In this document: piece after piece, positions 23,796 through 36,100 of the stretch
How positions within the stretch are numbered: the first letter of the stretch is position 1
Layout: every line of letters starts with the position of its first letter
DNA from: Sulfurospirillum sp. UBA4058
Lineage (GTDB): Bacteria; Campylobacterota; Campylobacteria; Campylobacterales; Sulfurospirillaceae
Reading direction: 5' to 3'
Length of the DNA stretch: 48,533 bases
Assembly: GCA_002382085.1 (NCBI GenBank)
Contig: DFZK01000002.1
Span: forward strand, 258,480 to 307,012
Translations under genes and position numbers: made by a program
Notes under the pieces: model-generated
Databases searched by the model: none
Told to the model about the DNA's origin: nothing
What the model saw: only the letters and a program-made list of their open reading frames with translations

Positions 23796-25064
23796 TTAAG
23801 GTTCCAAAAGCGCATTTTTTCCGATACGTTTTAGGGGAAGTAAAATATATTCTAAAACGGTTCGTTTCCCCGTAATAATGTTAATACTCGCTTCCATACC
23901 GGGCATAATCGGTAAATTTGCTCCGAAACGGTCTTTATCGGCTTTGATTTTCACGGCATACAAAATATCGCCTTTTTGCGTCGTAAAACTGTCGGGACTA
24001 ATCGAGATCAGTTCTCCTTCGATCATACCGTACTTGGCGTAATCGTACGCCGTAATCTCGATATTGGCTTTTTGACCGACCCAGATACGCCCGCGATCGG
24101 CGGCTTTAATGTTGGCTTCGATCGTCAAACCTTCTTCCAAAGGCGTAATTTCCGCAACTTTATCGCCCGGCTTAATCGTACCGCCGATCGTATGAAAATA
24201 CAAAATATTCACGATACCGTTCACCGGAGAGGTAATCAGCAAACGATTCGTACGATCGATACTGGCTTCGCTTTGTTGGGAAAGTTGCGTCAATTTTAAG
24301 CGTACTTCTTGAAGATCGTTGAGTTGCTTCGATAAAATATCGGAGCGAACGGAACCTAACTCATGCACCGCTTCTTTGTATTTACCTTGCGTAATCGGTA
24401 TTTGATTGGTGACTTCGTCGATTTGCGTAATCAAATTTTGTTTTTTACTCAGCTCAAACAAATACTCTTTCCGCGATCCCGCACCCGATTTCATTAACTG
24501 TTCGGTAATCGAAACGTTCTCTTTTGCCATATTGAGTTCAAGCGAGAGATTTTTTTCCTTAATTTCCAACTCTTTCAGCTCGTATTGGCGTTGTTCGACT
24601 TTTTGCTGAACGCCGCTTAAGCGTTCCGTATTGTTCGTCTTTTCGCTTTTGAAAATCTGCATTTCGTTTTGAACGATTTCGGGGTATCCTTCGCTCATGT
24701 ACGGCTCAAACACCAAAGGCTTATCTTCAATCAAACTCATTAAACGTTGCTCTTTCGCAAGAAGTGAAATGCGATCCAAATCTTTGCTTTTAAGATCGGC
24801 GGTGAAAAAAGCCTGATTGAGCTGGTAAATCGGCTGATTGACTTTGACCGTATCGCCCTCTTTGACGAGTATCTCCGAAACGATACCGCCTTCTAAGTGT
24901 TGAAGCACTTTAGTTTGCCCCGAAGGTACGGCTTTCCCGCTCCCTCTCACAACCTCGTCGATGTGGCTAAATGCGGACCATAGAAAGAAAACGACGAAAA
25001 AAAGCCCGATGGGAACGACCGTGACGTAATAGCTCCATCGCTTTTCGATCATCATATCTAACAT
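23796..25064 (-). CDS. HlyD-family type I secretion adaptor
   Basis: A 422-residue membrane-fusion protein that bridges the inner-membrane ABC transporter and the TolC-type outer-membrane channel. It has one membrane segment (about residues 12-34) and then the classic SHIDEVVRGSGKAVPSGQ entry into the periplasmic part, with LQHLEGGIVSEILVKEGDTV as the first half of a lipoyl-like domain. A long coiled-coil hairpin spans about 90-270, and the second lipoyl half with the beta-barrel follows (SPVNGIVNILYFHTIGGTIKPGD). Length and motifs are normal for the family. The start overlaps the end of the ABC gene by 7 bp. It is the last gene of the adhesin-secretion locus. Confidence 0.94.
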   Translation of the reverse strand: MLDMMIEKRWSYYVTVVPIGLFFVVFFLWSAFSHIDEVVRGSGKAVPSGQTKVLQHLEGGIVSEILVKEGDTVKVNQPIYQLNQAFFTADLKSKDLDRISLLAKEQRLMSLIEDKPLVFEPYMSEGYPEIVQNEMQIFKSEKTNNTERLSGVQQKVEQRQYELKELEIKEKNLSLELNMAKENVSITEQLMKSGAGSRKEYLFELSKKQNLITQIDEVTNQIPITQGKYKEAVHELGSVRSDILSKQLNDLQEVRLKLTQLSQQSEASIDRTNRLLITSPVNGIVNILYFHTIGGTIKPGDKVAEITPLEEGLTIEANIKAADRGRIWVGQKANIEITAYDYAKYGMIEGELISISPDSFTTQKGDILYAVKIKADKDRFGANLPIMPGMEASINIITGKRTVLEYILLPLKRIGKNALLEP

Positions 25065-27148
25065 ACGGGTTTTCCTTGCAACTGTTTTAAAATCTCTTCT
25101 TTAGGGCCGTCCGCTACGATACGCCCGTTGTTGACGACCATCACGCGATCGACCAAATCCAAAGCGGCGAAACGATGCGTAATGACGATAAGCGTTTTAT
25201 CGCGTAGAAGCGGCTTAAGATGCTCGACCATCTCTTTTTCAAGCCCGACGTCCATGCCGGTCGTCGGCTCGTCCAACACGACGATAGAAGGATCGTTAAT
25301 CAACGCACGCGCTAAACCGACCAAATGGCGTTGTCCTACCGAAAGACGGTTACCGTTTTCGCCGACTTGAAAATTTTCTCCCTCGCCCGAACGTTTGACA
25401 AGTTCGTCCAAACCCGTCATCGCCAAAAGCTTAATCAAACGCTCCTTGCCGATACGTATGCCTAGTTCGATATTGTCTTTGAGCGTTCCGGCAAACAAAA
25501 ACGGCTCTTGAGGCATAATGCCGATATGAGCGCGAAGTTCCACCGGATGAAGGGTATGAATTTCATGCCCGTCGATATGAATCGTACCGCTTTGTGCGGA
25601 ATCGATGCCCGAGAGTAACCTTAAAATCGTACTTTTTCCCGCACCCGTACGCCCGATGATACCGATTTTTTCCCCTTGCTTGATCTTAAAGGTCGCTTGG
25701 AGTAAAGAGGGATTTTTCGAACCCTCGTACGTATACGTAACGTTGTTAAACTCGATATTTCCCTCTAAATTCCGAACGCCGAATTCAACGGATTTTTGCG
25801 TCTCCAAAGGCAAATGCCAAAAGCGATTCAGCGAATCGAGGGCTTCTTTGAACTCTTTGTATTTGACTAAAATCGTCGAGATATTCACGATCGGAACCAT
25901 CGCACGCCCGACCAAAATGCTCAATGCCACCAAAGCACCCAAAGTCAGATTTTTTTCTTGAATCTCATACACGCCCGCAACCAATGCAAACATCGTCGCA
26001 AACTGCATCACGACCGCGGAAAGGCTCATCGCCAAATTGGTGTGCATCTGAATTTTGAGATTGACGAAATTGTAAAAATGGATCAATTTACGCCATTTAA
26101 ACAAACGCGTCGTTACCGCATTGGTCAATTTGAGCGTTTCGATACCCTTAATCGTCTCAAATAAAAAATTGTGTTTCATCTGTCCGTCGTGGAAGAGTTT
26201 TTGACTCCAGCGAAACAAAGGAATTTGAAATCCAAGGTTGATCGCAACAACGACGATGCCGCACAAAAGCGTAATCGCGGCAATGATCGGAGAGATAATG
26301 TAAATAATCAACAACGTTAGCGCGATAAAAGGTAAGTCTAACGCCAAGGAGATACTTTTGGACATAAAAAAGTCGCGTACTTGCGCGGCTTCCCTGAAAA
26401 GGTTGGCTTTAGAGCCGGCTAAGAGACGGTCGTGACTGCTTTGCAAAAGCATCAAACGCTCTAAAATCTCTTCTTCCAAAATACTCCCGATGCGCTTACC
26501 CATCGTTTCCAAGATATACACGCGCGCCATCTTAAATAAAGCGTCGAACATATAGATCAGCGCGACGCCGATCGTTAAAACCGCCAAGGTTTCCGTCGCA
26601 AAATTCGGGATAACGCGGTTGTAAACGTTCATCGTATACATCGGAATTAAGATGACGAACAAATTGATAAAAACCGTCAAAATGCCGACGCGAACGATCT
26701 CCTCTTTGGAGCGTATCAGATGGTTCCAAAACCACGCTTTACTTTGGTCTTCTTGTTCAAGTATGCCGCTATGATCTTCAGGCTTGTAAAAAACCAAGAG
26801 CATCGAAAAGCGCTTTTGAAGCGTTGGCATATCGATCACTTCTTCAATGCCGTAGCGAAGATCGAACACGGTCACGGAACCGTTTTCGAAGGCTTTGACG
26901 ATTGCGATTAAGCCCTCTTGCGAACACGCGATGCAAGGCACCAAATGCGCCTCGACCATATCGCGTTCAAGGCTGAGGGCTTCACATGTCAGTCCAAAAT
27001 CTTTGGCACTTCGAACGATCGCTTCATTATGGATAGGCTCATGCCCCAAAACCGTATCAATCGTCTCGTACGAAACGTTCCCGTAATAAAAATCAAGAAT
27101 ATACTTGTACGCTTGCACTAAATAATCGTTTTTTTCCGCTAATTCCAT
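25058..27148 (-). CDS. type I secretion ABC transporter with C39-like domain
   Basis: A 696-residue inner-membrane ATPase/permease that drives one-step secretion of the RTX protein. Residues 1-130 form a C39-peptidase-like domain; the usual catalytic Cys motif (QxxxxDCG) is missing, as in transporters that only hold the substrate. Membrane segments span about 150-440. The ATPase domain has Walker A GRTGAGKST at 499-507, signature LSVGQ at 602-606, Walker B VVLDEPTT at 623-630 and the switch His658. The start at 27148 lies 21 bp after the stop of the giant RTX gene, and the gene overlaps the HlyD-type gene by 7 bp, so the three are co-transcribed. The substrate is very probably the adjacent RTX protein, and perhaps also the RTX protein at the window's right end. 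Confidence 0.95.
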   Translation of the reverse strand: MELAEKNDYLVQAYKYILDFYYGNVSYETIDTVLGHEPIHNEAIVRSAKDFGLTCEALSLERDMVEAHLVPCIACSQEGLIAIVKAFENGSVTVFDLRYGIEEVIDMPTLQKRFSMLLVFYKPEDHSGILEQEDQSKAWFWNHLIRSKEEIVRVGILTVFINLFVILIPMYTMNVYNRVIPNFATETLAVLTIGVALIYMFDALFKMARVYILETMGKRIGSILEEEILERLMLLQSSHDRLLAGSKANLFREAAQVRDFFMSKSISLALDLPFIALTLLIIYIISPIIAAITLLCGIVVVAINLGFQIPLFRWSQKLFHDGQMKHNFLFETIKGIETLKLTNAVTTRLFKWRKLIHFYNFVNLKIQMHTNLAMSLSAVVMQFATMFALVAGVYEIQEKNLTLGALVALSILVGRAMVPIVNISTILVKYKEFKEALDSLNRFWHLPLETQKSVEFGVRNLEGNIEFNNVTYTYEGSKNPSLLQATFKIKQGEKIGIIGRTGAGKSTILRLLSGIDSAQSGTIHIDGHEIHTLHPVELRAHIGIMPQEPFLFAGTLKDNIELGIRIGKERLIKLLAMTGLDELVKRSGEGENFQVGENGNRLSVGQRHLVGLARALINDPSIVVLDEPTTGMDVGLEKEMVEHLKPLLRDKTLIVITHRFAALDLVDRVMVVNNGRIVADGPKEEILKQLQGKPVC

Positions 27149-27169
27149 ACCGACGTTTACCGATCCTTT

Positions 27170-30100
27170 TTAACTGACATGTAAATATAAAATGTAACTA
27201 TCCGTCGTTGTAATCGTATAGTCTCCAACCGATGTTAATGCCCACATATAGCCGCTAGAAACCGTCGTTGTCATTGAACCGTCCGATACGCTTGCGATAT
27301 TGCTTAAATTAATATTATTGACCGTTCCGTTACTATCGTTGACCTCTAAGGTCAGATAATCGTTACTTGTCGTGTTACTATCATAGGCATAAAGAGAAGA
27401 AGCACTAATGGTTAATCCTCCGCTATCTAAGCCTAACGATGAAATATTCAACGTCTCAATATTGCTAAATGCCGTCGTGTCGTCTAGCGTACTTCCGTCG
27501 GTAATACCTTTGATCGCGACCGTATCGCGACCGCCGTTACCGTCAAACGAAATCTCGTCCAATTGCGAAAAGTCTAAAACAAGGGCATCGTCGTTTGTCG
27601 TTCCCGTGATGCCTAATTTATCGTCTCCCAAGGCATCAACGCTTAAAGATTGAATATTCATCGACGTTGCTCCATGAATCGCAACGCTACCGCTTCCCTC
27701 CAGCGTCGCAATATTGCCGCCTCCGACGTTAAGATCACCGTAGTCTAAGGTTGTCGTCGTTGTATTTGCAACATTCAACGTTTCAATTCCAACAATCGTT
27801 TGAGTACTCAAATCCATCGTAGAGGTCGTATAAAGCGTATCGTTTCCGCTGCTGCCCGTATCGGTGATATTGGCGGCAACAGAAAGATAATACGTATCGC
27901 CGCTATCTGCTCCGTCAGAAGTTGCATTGGCATTATCGAGGTAAAAAGTATCCGACGAAGACGAGCTAATCAAGCTTTGTGTTACTCCGCTCACTCCGTC
28001 ATAAATAATGAGAGTTCCGGTAATAAAAACATTTGACAAATCCATTGAGGCATCATCGGCATTAACCGTAACATTACCGCTACCATTGACGGTTGTAAGT
28101 CCTAAAATAGAATCAGTAACGCTCATCGTTCCGCTTGAGATGTTCAGAGTATCGACATGGGTTAGATTTCCGCTATACGTTCCCGTTACGCCGCTCCAGT
28201 CTACATGTAAGATTGTAGCCGAATCAACGGAAGCAAAATCGGCATTGAGCGTTCCCCCTAAATTCGTGACGCTTAGGGTTCCGCTGCCGCTGATCGTTTC
28301 GCCGCTCACGACCGAAGCATCGGCACTTAAGCTTACCCCGTCGGCGACCGCGACATTACTAGCACTAAGGGTTCCGCTCATCGTCGTTGAAGCGTTAACG
28401 TTGATCGTTTCGACATTGGTAATATAGCTTGCGTTTAAAGCGACCTCGCCGCTGATATTTAACGTATCCGTGCCGCTTCCGCCGATCAGCGTCAAATTAC
28501 CGATCGTGCTGTTCGTAACGACGTTCGTACCGCTACTAGAAAACAAATCAACCGTCGTCAAACCGTTTCCGTCGTTATACGCTTCGCTCCCTAAGCTTAC
28601 GTTGTTATTTCCTCCGGAGAGTTTTAAGATTTCGACACCCGTCACATTGGTCAACATCGCATCGCTAATCGTCGCTCCGCTATCGGTAATGTGTAAAATA
28701 TCCGCCGTACCGTCGCTATCGCTTACGATGTCCGAACTCGTGAGATACGCACTGGCAAACTGATACGTATCGTTACCGGATTCGCCGTAAAGAGTGTCGG
28801 TTTGTTGCCCTGCGATCAACGTATCCGCAACGCTTCCGCCCGTGATGGCATTTGAGACGCCTTGAGCACCGCTAAGCGTCATTGCGCTAGATCCGCTACC
28901 CGTCATCACGATTTTGGAAATATTCATATAGGTTTTACCGCTGTTCATATCAAGGCTACTCGTAATGCCCGTAACGTTGAGCGTGTCGCTTGCGCTAGCG
29001 TATCCGATAAAGTCGGTATACGATGCCGCTTGAGCCTTAGAAATCGTCAATGTTTGCGACGTACCGCCTTGGTAAAATTTTAACCCCTCAATACCGCTTA
29101 CCGAAAGCGTGGAGATATTTTGATCGCCCGAGACGTTAACCCATAAAATATCCGTTCCGCTACTGCCGGTATCGGAAATGATATCGGAAGCGATATCCGC
29201 ACTTGAAGTGAAAACATACGTATCGCTGCCGTCTCCTCCGTCCATGCGATCCGTACCGCTTCCTCCGGTGATCACGTCATCGCCTTCGCCGCCCTCAATC
29301 GTATCGGCTTTTGACGTACCGACGATCTTATCGATACCGTCTCCTCCGCTAATCGTTATCGCTCCGCTATATCCCGAAACATTCATGCCGCTCAGATCAA
29401 CGACCGAACTGTCATTGTCGGAATTGACTTTTAAAATACCGCTACCCGTTAAGGTTATGCCGCTTAGCGTTTGCCCGTCGGTAGCGTTTAAAACGACGGT
29501 CCCGTTGTTAACTATACTCATCGTATCGCCCGTTATCAACGCCGTATTCATACTCAACGTTTTTCCGCTAGCGATACTTAACGTCGAGGTTGACATGTTA
29601 CCCGTTAACGAGGTATCGGCATTGACGTTGATCGTCTCGATACTTGCAATTAAAGAAGCATTTTGCGTGATCGCCGCATTGATATTTAAGGTGTCGCTAC
29701 CGCCGTTACCGACGATAGAAGCCTTCGCCGCCGTAATGTTAAAAACGTCGGCTCCGCTTCCGCCTTTGAGGGTATCTAAACCGCTTCCGGCGTTGATCGT
29801 TACCGCGCTACTCATCGACGAGGCATCGATGGTGATCGCGGATGCATTGGACGTCGCGTTAATCGTTGCAAGCCCCATTGCCGTAGCATACGCGCCCAGC
29901 GTAATCGAACCGGTATAGGCATTTAGATCCAGCGTAGAAAGCCCGCTGAAGGTTGAAAGATTGGCGTCGACCACCGGCGTCGAACCGCTCAACGAAAGCA
30001 CGTCGTTACCGCTTGCTCCGATAATGCTCGCATTGGTTGTTGCATCGGCTAACGCCGCGGAAGTATACACGAACGTATCCACGCCCGTTCCGCCGATTAG

Positions 30101-33100
30101 GCTCACTCCGGAAAGACGGCTCTCGTTGGCACCGATCGTAAACGTATTTGTTCCGGCGTACAGTTGTACTTTTTCGATAGCACTTAGGTTGGTAAACTGT
30201 GCATCGCTTATCGTTCCGGCATCCAAAAACACCACGCTGTCCACCCCGCCGCCGCCGTCGATGATGTCGGCACTCGAAAGATTGGAAATCGAATAGTTAA
30301 AGGTGTCGGCTCCGCTTCCGCCTAAAAGCGTCGCACCGCTCATCGTACTGATATCGACGGTTACCGTATTGGTACCGTTGTAAAGTTGAATTTTTTCAAT
30401 ATGCGATACCGAAGAGAGCATCGCCGTCGTGAGCGTTCCCGCACTTAAAAGATTTAAAGTATCGACACCGTTCCCACCGTCTAAAATATCGTGCGCGTCG
30501 AGGGCACTCAGTGAATAGTTAAACGTATCGGCTCCCGTACCGCCGATAATCGTTACGTCGTTTTTATCCAAATTCGATACGTTATTACCCGAGGAAGAGA
30601 GTTGAATGATTTCAAGATTCGAGATATTGGAAAATTGCGTATTGTTAATCGTTCCCGCATCGCGAAAATAAAGCGTATCGGTATCCTCACCCGCATTATC
30701 CTCACCCGCATTAATCGTATCGCCGGAAGTCAATTCGGCGATATAAAAATAAAGTTTATCGTTACCGCTTGACATGTCAACGATATCGCTACCGTAGGCA
30801 CTCGTGTTGCTTAAAAGGTTGCTGGCATAATAAACATCGTTGCCGGAACCGAACGTGACCGAGTTATTGACGATATTGCCGTAAACGGTGTTGTTATAAG
30901 CACTGCTTGCCAAGACATGCGTAAAACCGTAAATCGTATCGGTCAATGCGGCATTAGAGGCATCTTGTGCAATATTGGCACTCAAGTCGACGATGATGCC
31001 GCCTGCGTATTCGTTATAGCGCAACCAGTCCGAACCGTCAACCGTCGACGCGTCGTTTCCGTAAAGAGTATCGCCGTCCATCGCTCCGTAAATAAAATCT
31101 TGTCCCGAACCGCCGTAAACGGTATCCGCATCGCCGTCTTGCGTATTGGAACCTGTATAACTCGTTGCATTTGCGCGAATTACGTCGTTTCCGTTACCTC
31201 CGTAGATCACGTCGGCCCCGTCTCCTCCGACGATCGTATCGTTATCCGATCCTCCGTCGATATAATCATCGCCGCCGCCGCCGTAAAGTGAGTCGTTTCC
31301 GGCATAACCCCAAATACGGTTATTCGAATTATTACCCGAAATCGTATCGCCGTTGAGTGTTGAGTTGGTACTATTAGAGCCTTCGATATTTTCAAAATTA
31401 CGAATCGTATCGACATAGCCGGAAGCCCCGAAGATAGAGCCGTTATAGATTTGAACCGTCGTATCGACATTGCCTTCGGCAAGCGTAACGTTGATTTTAT
31501 TTTCGTAATAGTATCGAACCGTATCTTCACCGCCACCGCCGTCTAAAACGTCGTTACCGCCGTAACCTTCGATACGATCGTTACCCGCACCGCCTTCAAT
31601 CGTATTGACGTTCGCGTTGCCGTAAAATGTATCGGCATAATTTGTTCCCGTCATATGATCGATAGCGGTAATAACGTCGTTACCGCGGCTATTCGAAATA
31701 TGTTGTGCCAGCGTATCGCTCAAATCGGTATACGCTCCCTCATTAATGCCGTCGATCGAATAATCGATCCAACTGTTCGCAGCATTTCCCGTTCCGATAA
31801 TCGTATCGTTCCCCGCTCCACCGGCAAACGTGTTGACACCTAAGCGATCGTCTAATACATCATTACCGCCACCGCCGAAAAGCGTGTCGTCGCCGCCGCT
31901 TCCGCTTAAATAGTTATCGGCGTTATCGCCGCGAATCGTATCGTTTCCGAGCCCGCCGATAAAATCTTCAATATTAACGATCGTATCGTTATCGCCGCCG
32001 CTAATCGTTACCGTTGCGTTTGTCGAACCGTTTAAAGTCACATTAATCGCATAACTACTCCCGATTGAGGAATAATCAACCGTATCCGTATTTTGACCGC
32101 CGTTAATATAATCGTTCCCGTCCGAGCCGCTAATCGCATAAATCGTATCGTTGCTCGTCGTTCCGTAAGAGTTGCCGTCATCTCCGTAAATAAAGTCCGC
32201 ACCCATACTTCCCCAAAGCAGGTCGCTTCCTTCTCCTCCGTAAAGCGTATTGACTGACGTATCGGTGATTGAGCCTGAAAGCGTATCGGCGTAAATACGA
32301 TCATTTCCCGCACCGCCGTAAAGCGTATCGCCCCCGAGTCCGCCGTAAATCGTATCCGCACCGTTACCGCCGCTGATAACGTTGACAAGAGAATTTCCCG
32401 TAATCGTATCGCTAGAATCGCTTCCGCTCACGTTTTCGATCGCATCCGTTAAACGAAGCGTTCCTCCGCCTCCGCTTGATTGGGAAGAAGTTGAATTGGA
32501 AATATCGATCGTCACCGAAGATGCCGCTCCGCCAAAATCGAGCGTATCCGTATTATTGCCGCCCGTAATCGTATTGGTTGAGGTCGCATCGGCAAGGTAA
32601 AAAAGATCGTCGCCGTCGTTTCCTTGCATCGTATTGATACCGCTACCGCCGTTAAGATAATCCGCTCCGCTACCGCCGAAAAGCGTGTCGTTATCGGCTC
32701 CGCCCCATAAGCTATCGTCTCCGAGTCCGCCGTAGAGCGTATCATTACCCGCATCGCCTAATAATGAGTCGTTGCCCGTTTCCGTACCGTCGACGCTCGT
32801 CGCACTGTTATCGTCACCGTAAAGAACGTCGGCACCGGAGCCCGCAATGAGCGTATCGTTTCCACTGCGTCCGATCAACGTATTGGCATATCCGTCGCCC
32901 GTCATCGTATCGGTAAAAAGAGAACCGGAAACATTTTCGATTTCATAAATAAGATCGGTTCCAAAATCCGTTCCTACCGAACTGTACGTTGATAAATCAA
33001 CGTTAACGCCCGCACTCGTCGCGTAAAAATAATCAATCGTATCGCCGCGTGTTTCGGTCGTCTCTCCTCCGTAAATCGTATCGTTGCCGGAAGTCATTCC

Positions 33101-36100
33101 AAACCAGTCGTCTCCCGCATTACCGCGTAAATCGTCCGAGCCGCTGTTTCCCGTAATCGTATCTGAGTAGTTTGAACCTAAAACACGCTCAAACGAAGTC
33201 AGCGTATCGGTTGTACCCCAACTATCGGTCGCGCTTCCCGAAGCTTGTCCGTAAGCATTGATACCCGAAGCCAAATTTACTTTAACGCCTGCAACGTCGT
33301 AAACATAACTTACCGAATCCCAACCGTTGCCGCCCGTCAAAACATCCGCACCGGCAAAGCCGCTCATCGTATCGTCGTTATCGTCTCCGCTTAACGTATC
33401 GGCCGAAGTTCCTCCGTAAATCGTATCGTTTCCGCCGCCGCCGTTAATGATTAACGTATCGCTCGGTCGTGCCGTAAGCGTTGAACTCAGCGTCGTTGAA
33501 AAGAAATTGTCGGCATAACTGCTACCGATATACGCTTCGATACCGCTTACGATCGTGTCGGTACCTACATTAGAAGCCGTACTTCCGATCACCGCCGGAG
33601 TCGCGACAGTGCCGCTAAGCGTACCGTCCGTTACTTCGATGAATCCGTCGCTATCGACGAATGCAACCACGCGTTTGGTCGATGTCGTATAACTGACCGT
33701 ATCGATACCCGTCGTACCGCTGTCGCTAAACGTATCGTTTCCGCCGCTTCCGTAAAAAAGATCCGATCCTTCTTTGCCGTCGAGGAAGTCGTCGTCCAAA
33801 CCGCCGTCTAAAGTATCGTTTCCGCCGCTTCCGTAAAGCGTATCGGCTCCGGCTTCGCCGTTAAGCGTATCGGCAAATGCTCCGTGTGAGTTGGTCACGT
33901 CATCACCGTATAAAACGTCGTTACCGTCGCCGCCTTTGAGGTTATCCGCTCCCGCGTTACCGTAGATCGTATTGGACATACCGTCGCCGTAGAGGGTATC
34001 GTTAGCACCGCCGCCGTTAATATTTTCAATATTTTGAATTGTTTCGATATTGCCGTAACCGTCGTTACCGATCTGCAACGTCGCTAAATTGACGATAACG
34101 GACGTTGAAGCGATCGCGCTAAAATCAACCGTATCGGCACTGCCCGCTCCGCCGTCGATAAAATCGATACCGGCACTGGTGTAGATCGTATCGTTTCCGC
34201 TACCGCCTTTGAGAGTATTGGCTCCCGCATCGCCCCAAATCGTATCGTTCCCACTGCCGCCGGTAATATGTTCAATCTCGTCAAAGGTACTAAGACTGCT
34301 TCCCGCCACGCTAATCGTTCCGGTCGACATGTCAATTTGAAGATCGGTTCCCGTTGCAATATCCGACATGTCTAAAACATCATTCGTTCCGATATTTCCG
34401 CTTCCGCTATCACCGTGAATGATATCGCCGTCCAAGGCTCCAAAAAGCGTATCGTTTCCTTCTCCGCCAAAGAGCGTATCGATACCGCCTCCGCCTCGTA
34501 GCGTATCGTTCCCTGCTTCGCCGTAAAGCGTTTCCGCTAAAGCACCGCCGTTAACGACGTCCGAACCGCCTCCGGCATAAATCTGGTTCAAAACACCCGT
34601 ATCCGCACCGCTAATCGTATCGGCACCGATACCCGAACGTAAAATTTCAATCGTAGCCGTGTCCGCGACGTCCGAACCGTCGCCGTAGATATTTCCCGTA
34701 TTTAACAATGCCGTAATCGCTATGCCGTTCGTCATATAATCCAGCGTATCGATGCCCGTTCCGCCGTAAAGCGTATCGTTTCCGGCATCGCCGCGCAAAG
34801 TGTCGCCTCCGTCTCCGGCATACAAGGTATCGTTTCCGGCACCGCCGCTGAGCGTATTGTGTCCGTCCGATACGCCGTGAGAATTAAGGGCATTATCGCC
34901 GTAAAGCACGTCGGCAAGTGTTCCGCCCGTAATCGTGTCGGCACCCAAGTTTCCGTAAATCGTCACCGAAGCCGTACCGCCGCTTAGCGTATCCGCGCCG
35001 CTTCCCGAGCTAAACACTTCCATCGTCGTCAAAATATCCGTTCCGATACCGCCGCTTCCCGCGTTATCCGTCACGTTCGTACCGCCGACGAGCGTCATAT
35101 TGTTGGTGTTAGCGGTATAGTCGATCGTATCGACCCCCGCATCGCCGTAGTAAAAATCGTTCGCACCGTCTAACGTACCGATAATCGTGTCGTTATCGGC
35201 ACCGCCGTAAATCGCGTCGATTCCCAAACCGCCGTCTAACGTATCGCTTCCTTCATTTCCTGCCAGCGTATTGCTTAAACTGTCGCCGATAATCGTATCG
35301 GACGTTTTGGAGCCGAAAATATTTTCGATATTTCGTATCAGATCGTCGTTGTTATCGCCGCTACTTCCGATCGTGACCGTTGTATACGTTGCGGCATTTA
35401 AAGAGACGTTGATTGCATCGTAAAGTGTTCCGTAATCTAAGGTATCGATACCCGCTCCGCCGTCAAGCGTCATCGCCGAAATATCCGAAGAAGTGCTCGA
35501 AGTAAAACTATCGTTATACGTTCCCGTCGCGATAACTTCAACATCGGAATAATAATCTTTGGCAGAGCTTGAAGCACTTTTAAAGAGTGTTTGCACTCCC
35601 ATATCGATGGTTAAAGCGGCATTGGTCGTCGTATAATCGAGCGTATCGCTTCCGGCACCTCCGATGAGTGAATCGCCGTCTAAATTACCGCTTAGCGTAT
35701 CGGCTCCATCGTTACCGCTTAAGGTATTGACCGTACCCGAAAGTCCGATCAAGGTATCGTTACCGCTTCCGCTGAGAACGTTTTGGATTGAAACGAGTGC
35801 ATCGTAGGATGAGGAGGTTGTAAAATAAGCTCTTCCCGTCGTCAAATTTGCGACGATGGATGCCGTCTCGGAAGAGTAATCGGCGGTGTTCGTTCCGGTA
35901 CCGCCGTCGAGATAGTCGCCCTCAAGGTTACCGTAAAGCGTGTCGTTACCGCCAAGTCCGCTTAAAGTATTAACGGTTCCCGAAGCACCGATCAACGTAT
36001 CGGATTGCGCCGAACCTAAAACGTTTTCGATCCCGTAAAGTTTATCCGTTCCGATGGTCGCTCCGGTCGCTTCGCCGTTTTGCAAATCAACCGTAACGCC

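Noticed and set aside
28008..31356. Plus-strand open frames opposite the RTX gene (for example 29178-29918)
   Set aside because: They are rich in Pro, Ser, Leu and Val in a repeating pattern that is the mirror image of the Gly/Asp repeat codons, and have no ribosome binding sites.
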